DNA from: CAZCWM01 sp964622625
GTDB taxonomy: Bacteria; Planctomycetota; Phycisphaerae; Phycisphaerales; Phycisphaeraceae
DNA: 64,000 bases
Direction: 5' to 3'
Assembly (NCBI GenBank): GCA_964622625.1
Contig: CAZUUQ010000003.1
Coordinates: forward strand, 1-64,000
Shown in pieces: positions 42,769-51,194 of the stretch. Under the pieces are notes generated by a model. That model had not been told where the DNA came from. It saw only the letters and a list, made by a program, of their open reading frames with translations, and searched no databases. How positions within the stretch are numbered: position 1 is the first letter of the stretch; each line of letters opens with the position of its first letter. Made by a program: the position numbers and the translations under genes.

Positions 42769-45011
42769 GGCCCGCCCTCCGCGCCGCGCGCATACCGCGG
42801 CGGCGGCTCATGACTCAGCCACCGCGCCAGCAGCAGTTCTCCCACCGCAAGCAGCAGTACCGCCCCCAGCAGCGGCCGGCCCAGGTCGCGCCCCGTCGGA
42901 CCGGCTGCCATCATCAGCGCCGACACCGCGTTATCCGCGTCCAGCCATGCCCAGGTGCTGACACGCCCCGTCGATGTCAACCTGTCGAGTGCATCGCCCA
43001 GCGCGTCGGCCGCGACGGCCGTCGTGTCCCCCGCCTCCGACGCCACGTTTACCAGCACGCGGTCCGACCACTGAATACTGGGCGGCTGCGTGTCAGCCAT
43101 CACCTCGCCCCAAGCACCGGCCAGCGGCACGCTCCCCGCCAGCGCCCGCAGCGATTCATGCACCAGTGGCACGAACAGCGGCCGCGTCGGCAGATTCGTC
43201 CAGTCCGCGTCCACGGCCGAGAGCAGCAGCAGCACGTGCCCCTCACCCAGCGGACGGTGTATCAGCCACGGCACTACATCGCCGCCGGCAGCCAGCGACA
43301 GCCAGACCGTCTCGTCACCGGAAGCACGATCCGCCACGTGCTCCACCACACGGTGCCACGTCGAGACCCGATGCACGCGGATCGGCGCCAGCAGCTTGTC
43401 CCACTCGGCCGCGAGCAGTTGCAGCGCCGGCGGCGGTGCATCGACGTTCAATGACCATCCACCACTCGACATCGCCGGCCGCGCGGAACCGACGCGACCC
43501 GCAAATCCCAAAGCGGCAAACAGTGATTCCATACGCGCCGACGCATCCTGCTCACCATCGGCCGGCGGCTGCACCCACAGCACGCCGCCCCGTTGCGTCC
43601 ACTGCGCCAGTGCCGATGCCGCGGCTTCGCTCACGACGTCCGCTCGCAGCACCACGGCGGCATCAAAATCTCTGAGCACCCGATCCACGTTCGCGTCGTC
43701 CGCGGCCAGCACCTGCGGATCGATCGCACGCACGCTGACGGCCGCCTCGTCAGCATCATCCACATCGCCACGCGGTCGCAGCGCCAGCCACCACCACTGA
43801 GCGGGACGCAGCTCGCCCGCATCGGGCCGCGTCTGGTCGCGATCGATCAGTGCCACGCGTAACGGGCCGGACGGTTGGAGCCAGCGGCGTTGGGCGTCGT
43901 CATCCGCCAGGGCATTGGCCGCTTGAATTGCTTCAGCCTGTAAGGTCGCTTCGAGCACCCAGGGCGTGCCGCGCTCAACGGGCAGCCACGATGCATCCAA
44001 CATCAGATTCACGTGCGTCTGCGTCTGACCCGGCGCGAGCGTGATGCGGCCCGACGCGGCCGACACCCGTTGACCATCGGGACCGTGCAACGTCATCGCG
44101 ACGGTCAACGGCAGCGCGGCACCCACGTCGCCGTACCGTCGCACGTCGACTTCCACCCCCAACGCCGCATCCCCCGCCGCTGCCGCATACACACGCTGCC
44201 GCATCGGGCGCAGGGCCGCGATCTGCACGTTATCGACCGATGTCACCGGACGCGTGACCAGCAGACGCGGCGCAGCGTGGTCCGGTGAAACCTCGAGCCG
44301 TGAAAATGCATCGAGTATGGCCGGCGGCTGGTGCGACGCCACGACCAGCACACAATCGGCCGCTGCCGCGGCTCCCGCCGCAGCGAGTTCATCCATCAAT
44401 GCCTGCACAGCCGCCCCATAGGTCGTCTGCGGTTGCATCGGCCCGTATGTCGGCGACAGGCCATCGAGTATCTGCAGCGCCTCGGCCGAGGTGAGAATCG
44501 TCAGTTCAGTCACACCACGAGCCGCCTGACTCAGCGGCAGGAGCACCACGCGGGCTCCGGAGTCCAATGTCTCCAGCATCGCCCGGGCAGCACGCACACT
44601 GCGGTCAAACCGCGACCGTTCGCGGAACTCGCCATCCAGCGGCGCACTGCTGGCCAGGCTGTCGTCGATCAGCACCGCCACGTAACGCGACACGTCGCGC
44701 GCGCCCAATGCGGCCCACGCGCCTGTCAATGGCCGCGACAATGCCAGGCCCAGCAGCAGCACCAGCAGGCATCGCGTCAGCAGCAGCAGCCAGTTCTGCA
44801 GGCGCAGGCGTGTCCGCTGGCGGCTCATGGCCTGGGCCAGGAAGCGCATGGCCGCCCACGGCTGGGTGCGGCGACGGGCGCGGGCCAACAGGTGGATGAC
44901 GATCGGCACCGCCACGGCTGCGGATCCCGCGACCGCCAGACCGGGATGGACGAACAGGCCGGCCGCCTGCGCGATTGTCGGTGCTGCGATGACAACGACA
45001 ACGCCCATCAT
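42765..45011 (-). CDS. BatA-like membrane protein with degenerate VWA domain
   Basis: 748 aa. The N-terminus is the BatA double-helix module: HPGLAVAGSAAVAVPIVIHL with LLARARRR, then RLRLQNWLLLLTRCLLVLLL and GLALSRPL. A VWA-like domain starts YVAVLIDDSLASSAP; the adhesion-site pattern D-x-S-x-S reads D-D-S-L-A, so the fifth position is Ala and metal binding is doubtful. The C-terminal end has LFAALGFAGRV and a hydrophobic helix (GAVLLLAVGELLLARWLSHE). Probably forms a complex with the DUF58 and VWA products. It overlaps DUF58 (45008-45011) and the VWA gene by four bases. Confidence 0.82.
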   Translation of the reverse strand: MMGVVVVIAAPTIAQAAGLFVHPGLAVAGSAAVAVPIVIHLLARARRRTQPWAAMRFLAQAMSRQRTRLRLQNWLLLLTRCLLVLLLGLALSRPLTGAWAALGARDVSRYVAVLIDDSLASSAPLDGEFRERSRFDRSVRAARAMLETLDSGARVVLLPLSQAARGVTELTILTSAEALQILDGLSPTYGPMQPQTTYGAAVQALMDELAAAGAAAAADCVLVVASHQPPAILDAFSRLEVSPDHAAPRLLVTRPVTSVDNVQIAALRPMRQRVYAAAAGDAALGVEVDVRRYGDVGAALPLTVAMTLHGPDGQRVSAASGRITLAPGQTQTHVNLMLDASWLPVERGTPWVLEATLQAEAIQAANALADDDAQRRWLQPSGPLRVALIDRDQTRPDAGELRPAQWWWLALRPRGDVDDADEAAVSVRAIDPQVLAADDANVDRVLRDFDAAVVLRADVVSEAAASALAQWTQRGGVLWVQPPADGEQDASARMESLFAALGFAGRVGSARPAMSSGGWSLNVDAPPPALQLLAAEWDKLLAPIRVHRVSTWHRVVEHVADRASGDETVWLSLAAGGDVVPWLIHRPLGEGHVLLLLSAVDADWTNLPTRPLFVPLVHESLRALAGSVPLAGAWGEVMADTQPPSIQWSDRVLVNVASEAGDTTAVAADALGDALDRLTSTGRVSTWAWLDADNAVSALMMAAGPTGRDLGRPLLGAVLLLAVGELLLARWLSHEPPPRYARGAEGGP

Positions 45012-46021
45012 GATGCACCCCTGCGTGCCAGTCGTGCGCTGCGGCGAGCCAGGAACTGCGCCAGCGCCGGGCCCACGGGCTGCGAGGTGTCCAGCAGCAC
45101 GTAATCGAAGCCGAACCGCCGGGCAAGCTCCGCCACGGCCGCCAAGTGCTGGTCGATCAACTGCCGATATGTCTGCCGCAGCGCCAGCGGATCGACCCCC
45201 AGGTGGCCTTCGCCCTCCAAGCCCACGAACCGGGCCGGGTCGGTGAAGGGAAACACGCGCTCGGCATGGTCGAGCGTCTGGATCACCAGCAGATCGTGGC
45301 CGTGGTGTGACAGGCGTGCCATCGCCCGCTCCAGCCCGGCCGCATCATCCAGCAGATCCGATAGCAGCACCAACAGTCCCCGCCGCGGCGTCCGGGCGAC
45401 GAACTGATTGACCACACGCGCCAGATTCGCCGCCGACGCGCCGGGACTCTCATCGGCTCCGCTGCCGCTGTCGCGCGGCTTCGCCGCCGACAAGACCGTG
45501 AGCATCGCCCGCCAATGCTCATCGCCGCCGGCCAGGCGAGTGCTCTGACGGATCGGCTCGCGGGCGTCGTGCGGATCGAACAGCAGCAGACCGGTCCGGT
45601 CACCCTGGCGGATGGCCAACAAGGCGATGGCGGCGGCGAGCGTCGCCGCGGCGTCGATCTTGCGCCACCCGTATGTCGCCCGGCCATTGCGCGCCGCTCC
45701 CCGCGGCAACGGTGAGCCATAGGTCATTGAACCTGACACATCCAGCAGCAGATGCAGGTCGAGGTTCGTCTCCTGCTGATACTGCTTGACCACCAGGCGA
45801 TCGGACCGCCCGTATACCTTCCAGTCCAGGTGCCGTGTGTCGTCGCCGGGGGCATAGGGCCGATGCTGGGCGAACTCGACGGAATAGCCGGCATAGGGCG
45901 AGCGGTGCATGCCGCTGGTGATGCCCTCGACGATCATCCGCGCCCGCAGTTCGAGTGAATCGACCGCCGCCAGCGTCGCTGGCTCGAGCACATCGCGGTC
46001 TGGCACAAAAGAATCAGCCAT
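45008..46021 (-). CDS. DUF58 protein (VWA-like, BatB-related), first gene of the cluster
   Basis: 337 aa from ATG 46021; ATGs at 46042 and 46072 are alternatives. Family motifs: SGMHRSPYAGYSVEFAQHRP, YAPGDDTRHLDWKVYGR, then LLLDVSGSMTYGSP with an intact DxSxS site, and KIDAAATLAAAIALLAIRQG. DUF58 proteins usually accompany a MoxR AAA+ ATPase, which opens such operons. Here no MoxR gene precedes it: the next gene upstream is the divergent S9 peptidase, about 130 bp away. Likely cytoplasmic or membrane-peripheral; role in envelope assembly is inferred from related clusters. Confidence 0.9.
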   Translation of the reverse strand: MADSFVPDRDVLEPATLAAVDSLELRARMIVEGITSGMHRSPYAGYSVEFAQHRPYAPGDDTRHLDWKVYGRSDRLVVKQYQQETNLDLHLLLDVSGSMTYGSPLPRGAARNGRATYGWRKIDAAATLAAAIALLAIRQGDRTGLLLFDPHDAREPIRQSTRLAGGDEHWRAMLTVLSAAKPRDSGSGADESPGASAANLARVVNQFVARTPRRGLLVLLSDLLDDAAGLERAMARLSHHGHDLLVIQTLDHAERVFPFTDPARFVGLEGEGHLGVDPLALRQTYRQLIDQHLAAVAELARRFGFDYVLLDTSQPVGPALAQFLARRSARLARRGAS

Positions 46022-46148
46022 GGGCAGCCATCGCGTTGACATGCAAAGTCTAGCCGATCCCCTCGCCGACACGCTGCGGCACAGAACGTGCCCGTGAAAG
46101 CGGTACCATGCCGGCCAACCAGGCTGTCACCAGATCACGGAGACCCCC

Positions 46149-48235
46149 ATGCACGCCCGCGATACCAGACCGGATGACGACGCCGAGACAGTACCCCTGA
46201 TCCCGCGCACGCTGCTGTTCGGTCATCCGCAGCGCAGCGGCCCACAGCTTTCGCCCGACGGCCGGCGGCTGGCGTATCTGGCCCCCGATGATCGCGGCGT
46301 GCTCCAGGTCTGGCTCCAGGGCGCCGCGGCCGACGGCGGCGGCGCTGGACAGGATCGGCCGCTGACGCACGACCCCCGCCGCGGCATCCGCGTCTACAAC
46401 TGGACCCACCTGCCCGACCATCTGATCTATCAACAGGATTCCGACGGCGACGAAAACTTCCATCTCTACCTGCTCAACGTCGCCACCGGTTCCGTGCGCG
46501 ACCTGACGCCCTTCGACGGCGTGCGGGCCGAGCTGGTCGCCCTGGACCACGAGCAGCCCGCCGTCATCCTCGCCGCCCTCAACCGCGAGGACCGCCGCCG
46601 TATGGATGTCTTTCGCATCCACCTGCGCGACGGATCGGTCGGGCTGGACACGCGCAATCCGGGCACGGTGCTGACCTGGACGCCGTGGAAACTGGAGATC
46701 CGCGCCGCCCTGGCGGGTGCCGACGACGGCGGCCACGAACTGCTCCTGCGCGATGGCAGCGACCAGCCGTGGCGAACGCTGCGTCACTGGGGACCCGACG
46801 ACCAGGGCCGACCCGTCGGCTTCAGCCGCGACGGCCGAACCCTCTACCTGCTGGCAAACCACGACGCCGACACCTTGCGGCTCCTGGCGCATGACATCGC
46901 GACCGGCAATGAACGCGTGCTCGCCCACGACCCGGTCTACGACATCGACGCCGTGCTCATGCACCCGACCGAACAATCCGTCCAGGCCGTGGGCATCCAC
47001 CGCGACAAGTTCGAGTGGCAGCCTCTGGATGATGCGGTTGCCGCCGATCTGACCGCCCTCGCGAAGATCGCCGATGGCCGCGAGGTCCACATCGCCAGTC
47101 GCGACCTCGGCGACACGCGGTGGCTCGTCAGCCTCAACAGTGACCACGCCATGCCGCATTACTACCGCTACGACCGCGCGGCCACGGGGGCGGACGGCGT
47201 CGCCTCCTGGCTGTTCGCCGGCAACCCGCAGCTCGACGCGTACATCGGCGCGCCCAGACAGGCCATCCGCGTCAAGGCCCGTGACGGTCTGACGCTGCAC
47301 GGNNNNNNNNNNNNNNNNNNNNNNNNNNNNNNNNNNNNNNNNNNNNNNNNNNNNNNNNNNNNNNNNNNNNNNNNNNNNNNNNNNNNNNNNNNNNNNNNNN
47401 NNGCGCGCCCAGACAGGCCATCCGCGTCAAGGCCCGTGACGGTCTGACGCTGCACGGCTACGTGACCCTGCCGCCGGGCGCGGGCGAGACGAACCTGCCG
47501 ACGGTGCTCTACGTCCACGGCGGGCCATGGGCGCGCGACGGCTGGGGGTTCTGGTCGGTCGTGCAGTGGCTGGCCAATCGCGGCTATGCCGTGCTGCAGG
47601 TCAATTTCCGCGGCTCGACCGGTTACGGCAAGAGACATCTGAATGCCGGCAACCTCCAGTGGTCCGCGGCCATGCACGACGACCTGGTCGACGCCGTGAA
47701 CTGGGCCATCGACCGCCGCATCGCCGACCCCAAACGCATCGCCATCATGGGCGCGTCCTACGGCGGCTATGCCACGCTCGTGGGACTGACTTTCACGCCG
47801 CAGCTTTTTTGCGCCGGCATCGACCTGGTCGGCCCCAGCAACCTGGTGACGCTGCTGAAAACCACGCCGCCGTGGTGGCACGGCATGCGGGCGATGCTCA
47901 ACCACCGCGTCGGTGACCCCGACAAGGACGCGGACGACCTGCGTGCCCGCTCGCCGCTGTTCCTGGCCGATCGCATCCAGAGGCCGCTGCTTATCGGCCA
48001 AGGCGCCAACGATCCGCGCGTCCGCCAAGCCGAGAGCGACCAGATCGTCGCCGCCATGCGGCAGGCCGATCTGCCGGTGCGGTATGTCGTGTATGCCGAC
48101 GAGGGCCACAGCATCCTGCGTCCGGAGAATCGCCTGCATTTTTACGCCCTGGCTGAGCAGTTCCTGTCTGAACACCTCGGCGGCCGCTGCGAGCCGGCCG
48201 ACAACGCCATCGGCCACACCGGCGCCATCCAGTGA
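46149..48235 (+). CDS. S9-family prolyl oligopeptidase, interrupted by a scaffold gap
   Basis: Serine peptidase with an N-terminal beta-propeller (LFGHPQRSGPQLSPDGRRLA and the following blades) and a C-terminal alpha/beta hydrolase. The Ser nucleophile is in IMGASYGGYATL, Asp in GQGANDPRVRQAE, His in YADEGHSILRP; PTVLYVHGGPWARDGWG is the oxyanion region. A 100-N run at 47303-47402 appears to break the frame. The 55 bases before and after it are identical; removing the gap and one copy (155 bp) restores a continuous frame of about 643 aa. The gene is therefore intact and the break is an assembly artefact. Usual length for acylaminoacyl peptidases is 600-700. Confidence 0.9.
47248..47302. repeat. 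Left copy of the 55-bp repeat beside the N gap
   Basis: Begins GCGCGCCCAGACAGGCCATC and ends at the last base before the N run. It is identical to 47403-47457. Confidence 0.95.
47303..47402. other. 100-N scaffold gap
   Basis: Exactly 100 N, the conventional filler of an unknown-length scaffold join. The flanks are the same 55-mer, which suggests two contigs that overlap by an assembly k-mer were joined without merging. Confidence 0.95.
47403..47457. repeat. Right copy of the 55-bp repeat beside the N gap
   Basis: Same 55 bases as 47248-47302; continues into the peptidase-domain code without loss of frame once one copy is removed. Confidence 0.95.
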
Positions 48236-48252
48236 CGCACTTCTGCCGGCGA

Positions 48253-48298
48253 CAAAAACAAAAGGCCCGGCGAGGCCGAAAAGCCAAGCCGAGCCCTT
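48253..48298 (-). terminator. Intrinsic terminator on the minus strand
   Basis: On the minus strand AAGG-G-CTCGGC (complement of 48288-48298) pairs with GCCGGGCCTT (complement of 48262-48271) with one bulge, and TTTTGTTTTT (complement of about 48254-48263) follows. The nearest minus-strand gene is pdxJ, whose stop is 640 bp away. On the + strand the hairpin lies just after the S9 peptidase stop and has an A-tract before it, so it may terminate in both directions. The remainder of 48236-48531 shows no gene. Confidence 0.55.
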
Positions 48299-48531
48299 CC
48301 GGGGGCAAAGTGATCAGGAGCGTGCGAGCGAGTGGACTTCCCAGAACGTGCGGAGACACAGACGCCCAGCAGATGCACAAACCCAAGCGGGGCATAGTCT
48401 ACAGCCTAGTCGCCTCCTTTCAAGGGGATTCCCGTACGACACGGTGCCGCAAGACATAAAGACAAATACATGCCATCAGGTTATTTTGTTTGTTGATCCT
48501 GGCCGACAGGCAGGCAGAAAAGTACACCGAT

Positions 48532-48972
48532 ATGTCGACACCTCATGACAACACAGGTCCAGGCGACTGCGGCGAAACGGCCCCCGATGCCGCGCGAGCG
48601 GTGACGTGGGCGGCCCTGCTGGGGCGTTGGATCGACTTTGCCCGCAGCGCGGTCGCGCTGCCGACCGACAACGCCGGCCGTAGGATGCGCGACTCAGTGC
48701 CCGACGTCATCATGCTCCAAGCCGTCTGGTTCGCCTTACGCGAGGTGGATCAACTGTCCGCCGATGAACGGGCCCTGGGACTGGACCGGGCCGACGTCCT
48801 GCTCCAGCTCCACGCAGACGCGCTGGAGCAGCGTTTCCCCGACAAAGCCATGCCCCCGACCATGCGCGAGCTGATCGACGACGCACGCAGCGCCCTGGCG
48901 GCGGTGCGGGCCGGTGGTCAGGCACAAATCCACCCTTTCACTGACGAGCCAGCACGTCCAGATATGCCCTGA
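48532..48972 (+). CDS. Short conserved-looking cytoplasmic protein, function unknown
   Basis: 146 aa from ATG 48532. Two parts are visible: WAALLGRWIDFARSAVALPT and VIMLQAVWFALREVDQLSAD, then helical segments (RADVLLQLHADALEQRFPDK). It has no signal peptide, membrane helix or recognised motif. Protein length and composition fit a small planctomycete-specific protein, but I cannot name a family. Its last 35 bases overlap the 3' end of pdxJ on the other strand (48938-48972), so the two genes converge and share their ends. Confidence 0.65.
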   Translation: MSTPHDNTGPGDCGETAPDAARAVTWAALLGRWIDFARSAVALPTDNAGRRMRDSVPDVIMLQAVWFALREVDQLSADERALGLDRADVLLQLHADALEQRFPDKAMPPTMRELIDDARSALAAVRAGGQAQIHPFTDEPARPDMP

Positions 48973-49708
48973 CCGCGCGCTCCAGGCCCATCCACAGCGC
49001 GTCGGCCGTCAGCTCGTGGCCGATCGACACTTCCGCGAGATCGGGAATCGCCTCGAGCAGCGCCGGCAGGTTGGCCATGTTCAGGTCGTGCCCCGCATTG
49101 AGCCCAAGCCCCAGCTCGCGGGCGCACTCAGCCGCGGCCACGTAAGGTGGCAGCGCCGCCTGACCTGCCACGAGACCGTTGCGGCACGCGGCCGCGTAAG
49201 GCTCGGTGTACAGCTCGATCCGGTCGGCTCCAGTGGCTGACGCACGCTGCACCTGTTCGACTACTGGATCCATGAACAGACTCACGCGAATGCCTCGCCC
49301 CCGCAGCCGCGCGATCACGGGCTTGAGGGCCGCGATTGTGTCCGCCTTCGACAGGTCCCAGCCATGGTCCGACGTGCTCTGACCGGGGTCGTCGGGCACG
49401 AGCGTCGCCTGCGTGGGCCCGGCCGCCTCCACCAGCGTCAGCCAGTCCCCGGTAAAGGGATTGCCCTCGATGTTGAACTCCCGGCCGGAGTACTCCGCCA
49501 GCAGCCCGCGCAGATCGTCCACGTCGTGCGGCCGAATGTGCCGCTGGTCCGGCCGAGGATGCACCGTCAGCCCCGCCGCCCCCGCGTCGAGGCACACCCG
49601 CCCGGCCCGCACCACGCTCGGCACGCCGTAGTCACGCTGATTGCGCAACAGGGCGACCTTGTTCAGATTCACGCTGAGTCGGGTGACGATTCTGCTGCTC
49701 GTGCTCAT
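48938..49708 (-). CDS. pdxJ: Pyridoxine 5'-phosphate synthase
   Basis: Condenses 1-deoxyxylulose 5-phosphate with aminoacetone phosphate to make vitamin B6. About 256 aa from ATG 49708; longer readings lack conserved sequence. The family pattern is present: LSVNLNKVALLRNQRDYGVP, GAAGLTVHPRPDQRHIRPHD, FNIEGNPF, and LGLGLNAGHDLNMANLP with the catalytic His, and SIGHELTADALWMG. The VNLNKVALLRN form, with LNK in place of IDH, marks the sub-group seen in Bacteroidetes and planctomycetes. No pdxA is adjacent. Confidence 0.93.
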   Translation of the reverse strand: MSTSSRIVTRLSVNLNKVALLRNQRDYGVPSVVRAGRVCLDAGAAGLTVHPRPDQRHIRPHDVDDLRGLLAEYSGREFNIEGNPFTGDWLTLVEAAGPTQATLVPDDPGQSTSDHGWDLSKADTIAALKPVIARLRGRGIRVSLFMDPVVEQVQRASATGADRIELYTEPYAAACRNGLVAGQAALPPYVAAAECARELGLGLNAGHDLNMANLPALLEAIPDLAEVSIGHELTADALWMGLERAVRAYLDVLARQ

Positions 49709-49857
49709 GGTCCGGCGATTCTCCGACCAGCAGTCCGCAAATGCAATCGACCACGCCGCGGTACGGACACTGCCACCCGCCCGCTTCCACCCCCAAGCCG
49801 CACGCTTCGCAACGTGAGGGTGTGGATCCCACACGCGCAAATCCAATGGTGCCCTAT

Positions 49858-50730
49858 TTAATTCCCCGCCCCCACCTCCACGCTCAGCACCAGCACGGCA
49901 TCCGTCTGCACGCGGTCGCGGCGGATGCTCAGCAGGTCGCGGCCGAAGCTTTCGGATTGCGTGCGGTCGCCCATGAGCACATACGGCCGTCCCGGCTCGA
50001 CGACCAGGTCGGCCGCCAGCGCGCCAATGCTCACGCTCCGGCCGTCGTCGGTCACGACATAAGGCACGAGCGTCAGGGCCACCCTATCCGCCGCAACATG
50101 GTGCAATTGCACGTGAAAGCCCGAGCCCGTGCGGCGAAGCTCGATCACGTGAATCGTCCCGACCACCTGCGGCCCGGGCAGACGGATCGTCGTGATGCCG
50201 ACCGTCTGTCGCACGCTCGCGATGCTGCCGACGCTGCCGGGGGCCAACAGAAGGAACTGCTGCTGATGCTCCCGGCGATAGCGTGACACCGCCGCGACCC
50301 GCAGCACCCCCGCCAGGTCCAGCGACGGATCGCCCGGCCGCCAGGCAAGGCCATGGTCGCGCCAGCTTGCGGGCATGGGTGACGAGGTCACGGCATTACT
50401 GTCCCCGCCGCGCATCGCGCCGGCTTCGGTCTCGCGGCCGCCATCAGGCACGCCATCCGTATAGTGTCGCGTCGCCCGCAGAACCAGATCCCACGCCTCG
50501 CGGTCGCGGCTGTCGATGGCGAAACGATCCACGGTCACACGCACCATGCCCGTCGGCAGCGGCTGCGCCCGCGCGTCTGCGATCGCCGCCTCAACCCGCC
50601 CCCGGGTACCCGACCAGTCCGGCTCGCCAACACCCGACCCCGGCTGCGATGCACAGCCCGCGAGCCACACCACCAGCAGGCATGCCGGCATCCTCGGTCT
50701 ACGCAATGTCAACAAACGCGAAAACCGCAT
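49858..50730 (-). CDS. Putative lipoprotein, function unknown
   Basis: 290 aa. N-terminal basic residues, a hydrophobic stretch (MPACLLVVWLAGCASQ) and a lipobox LAGC with the Cys near residue 26 indicate a lipoprotein. The mature part begins QPGSGVGEPDWSGTRGRVEA and has a C-terminal beta-rich segment (VTDDGRSVSIGALAADLVVE, PYVLMGDRTQSESFGRDLLS). That end resembles the secretin/pilus-type fold by eye but is not diagnostic. It lies upstream of pdxJ by 150 bp on the same strand and downstream of a small membrane protein gene, with no operon overlap. Confidence 0.72.
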   Translation of the reverse strand: MRFSRLLTLRRPRMPACLLVVWLAGCASQPGSGVGEPDWSGTRGRVEAAIADARAQPLPTGMVRVTVDRFAIDSRDREAWDLVLRATRHYTDGVPDGGRETEAGAMRGGDSNAVTSSPMPASWRDHGLAWRPGDPSLDLAGVLRVAAVSRYRREHQQQFLLLAPGSVGSIASVRQTVGITTIRLPGPQVVGTIHVIELRRTGSGFHVQLHHVAADRVALTLVPYVVTDDGRSVSIGALAADLVVEPGRPYVLMGDRTQSESFGRDLLSIRRDRVQTDAVLVLSVEVGAGN

Positions 50731-50780
50731 GGTTGGGATGATAACGCGGCATTCGCTAGTCGGTCACACCAGTCACGCGG

Positions 50781-51194
50781 TCAGCTAGCGGCTGATTCCA
50801 CCAACCGGGCGCGGGCCGCGTCGGCCAGCGTCCGCCAAGCCCATACAAACAGAATCGCAAACACCGCGTCTATGACCACGAAGGGCTTCCAGATCCATGG
50901 CACACCGCCGCCGTACCAGTGCATGGCCACAACCGCGCAGTACGCGACCTTGAGCAGCAGGCCGTAGAAGATCAGGTGGCGGTTGGCCACGGGCCGAACG
51001 GCGATCGCGGCGAACATCAGGGCGAAGATCAGCAGGACTGCGGATGAGAACTGCACATAGCCGAGGTGGTTGGGCGGCGTGAGTTCCAGTCTGTCAAAGA
51101 TAGCGTGGCCGGCGATGAGAAAGGCCAGGCCCAGCACAGCGTCGTATATGGCGGCAATCCAGAACAGGATTCGAACCGGCTTGAGAGGGGTCAT
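50781..51194 (-). CDS. Small four-helix membrane protein of the radical SAM operon
   Basis: 137 aa with four predicted membrane helices (ILFWIAAIYDAVLGLAFLIA, VQFSSAVLLIFALMFAAIAV, FYGLLLKVAYCAVVAMHWYG, VVIDAVFAILFVWAWRTLAD). Its start overlaps the stop of the radical SAM gene by four bases (ATGA, 51191-51194), so expression is coupled. I do not recognise a named family; similar small proteins occur near radical SAM genes of this type. Confidence 0.78.
   Translation of the reverse strand: MTPLKPVRILFWIAAIYDAVLGLAFLIAGHAIFDRLELTPPNHLGYVQFSSAVLLIFALMFAAIAVRPVANRHLIFYGLLLKVAYCAVVAMHWYGGGVPWIWKPFVVIDAVFAILFVWAWRTLADAARARLVESAAS

Noticed and set aside
47303..47402. The N run as a true break or pseudogene of the S9 peptidase
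   Set aside because: The frame is restored when the N and one 55-base copy are removed, and the catalytic residues are all present on the right side.
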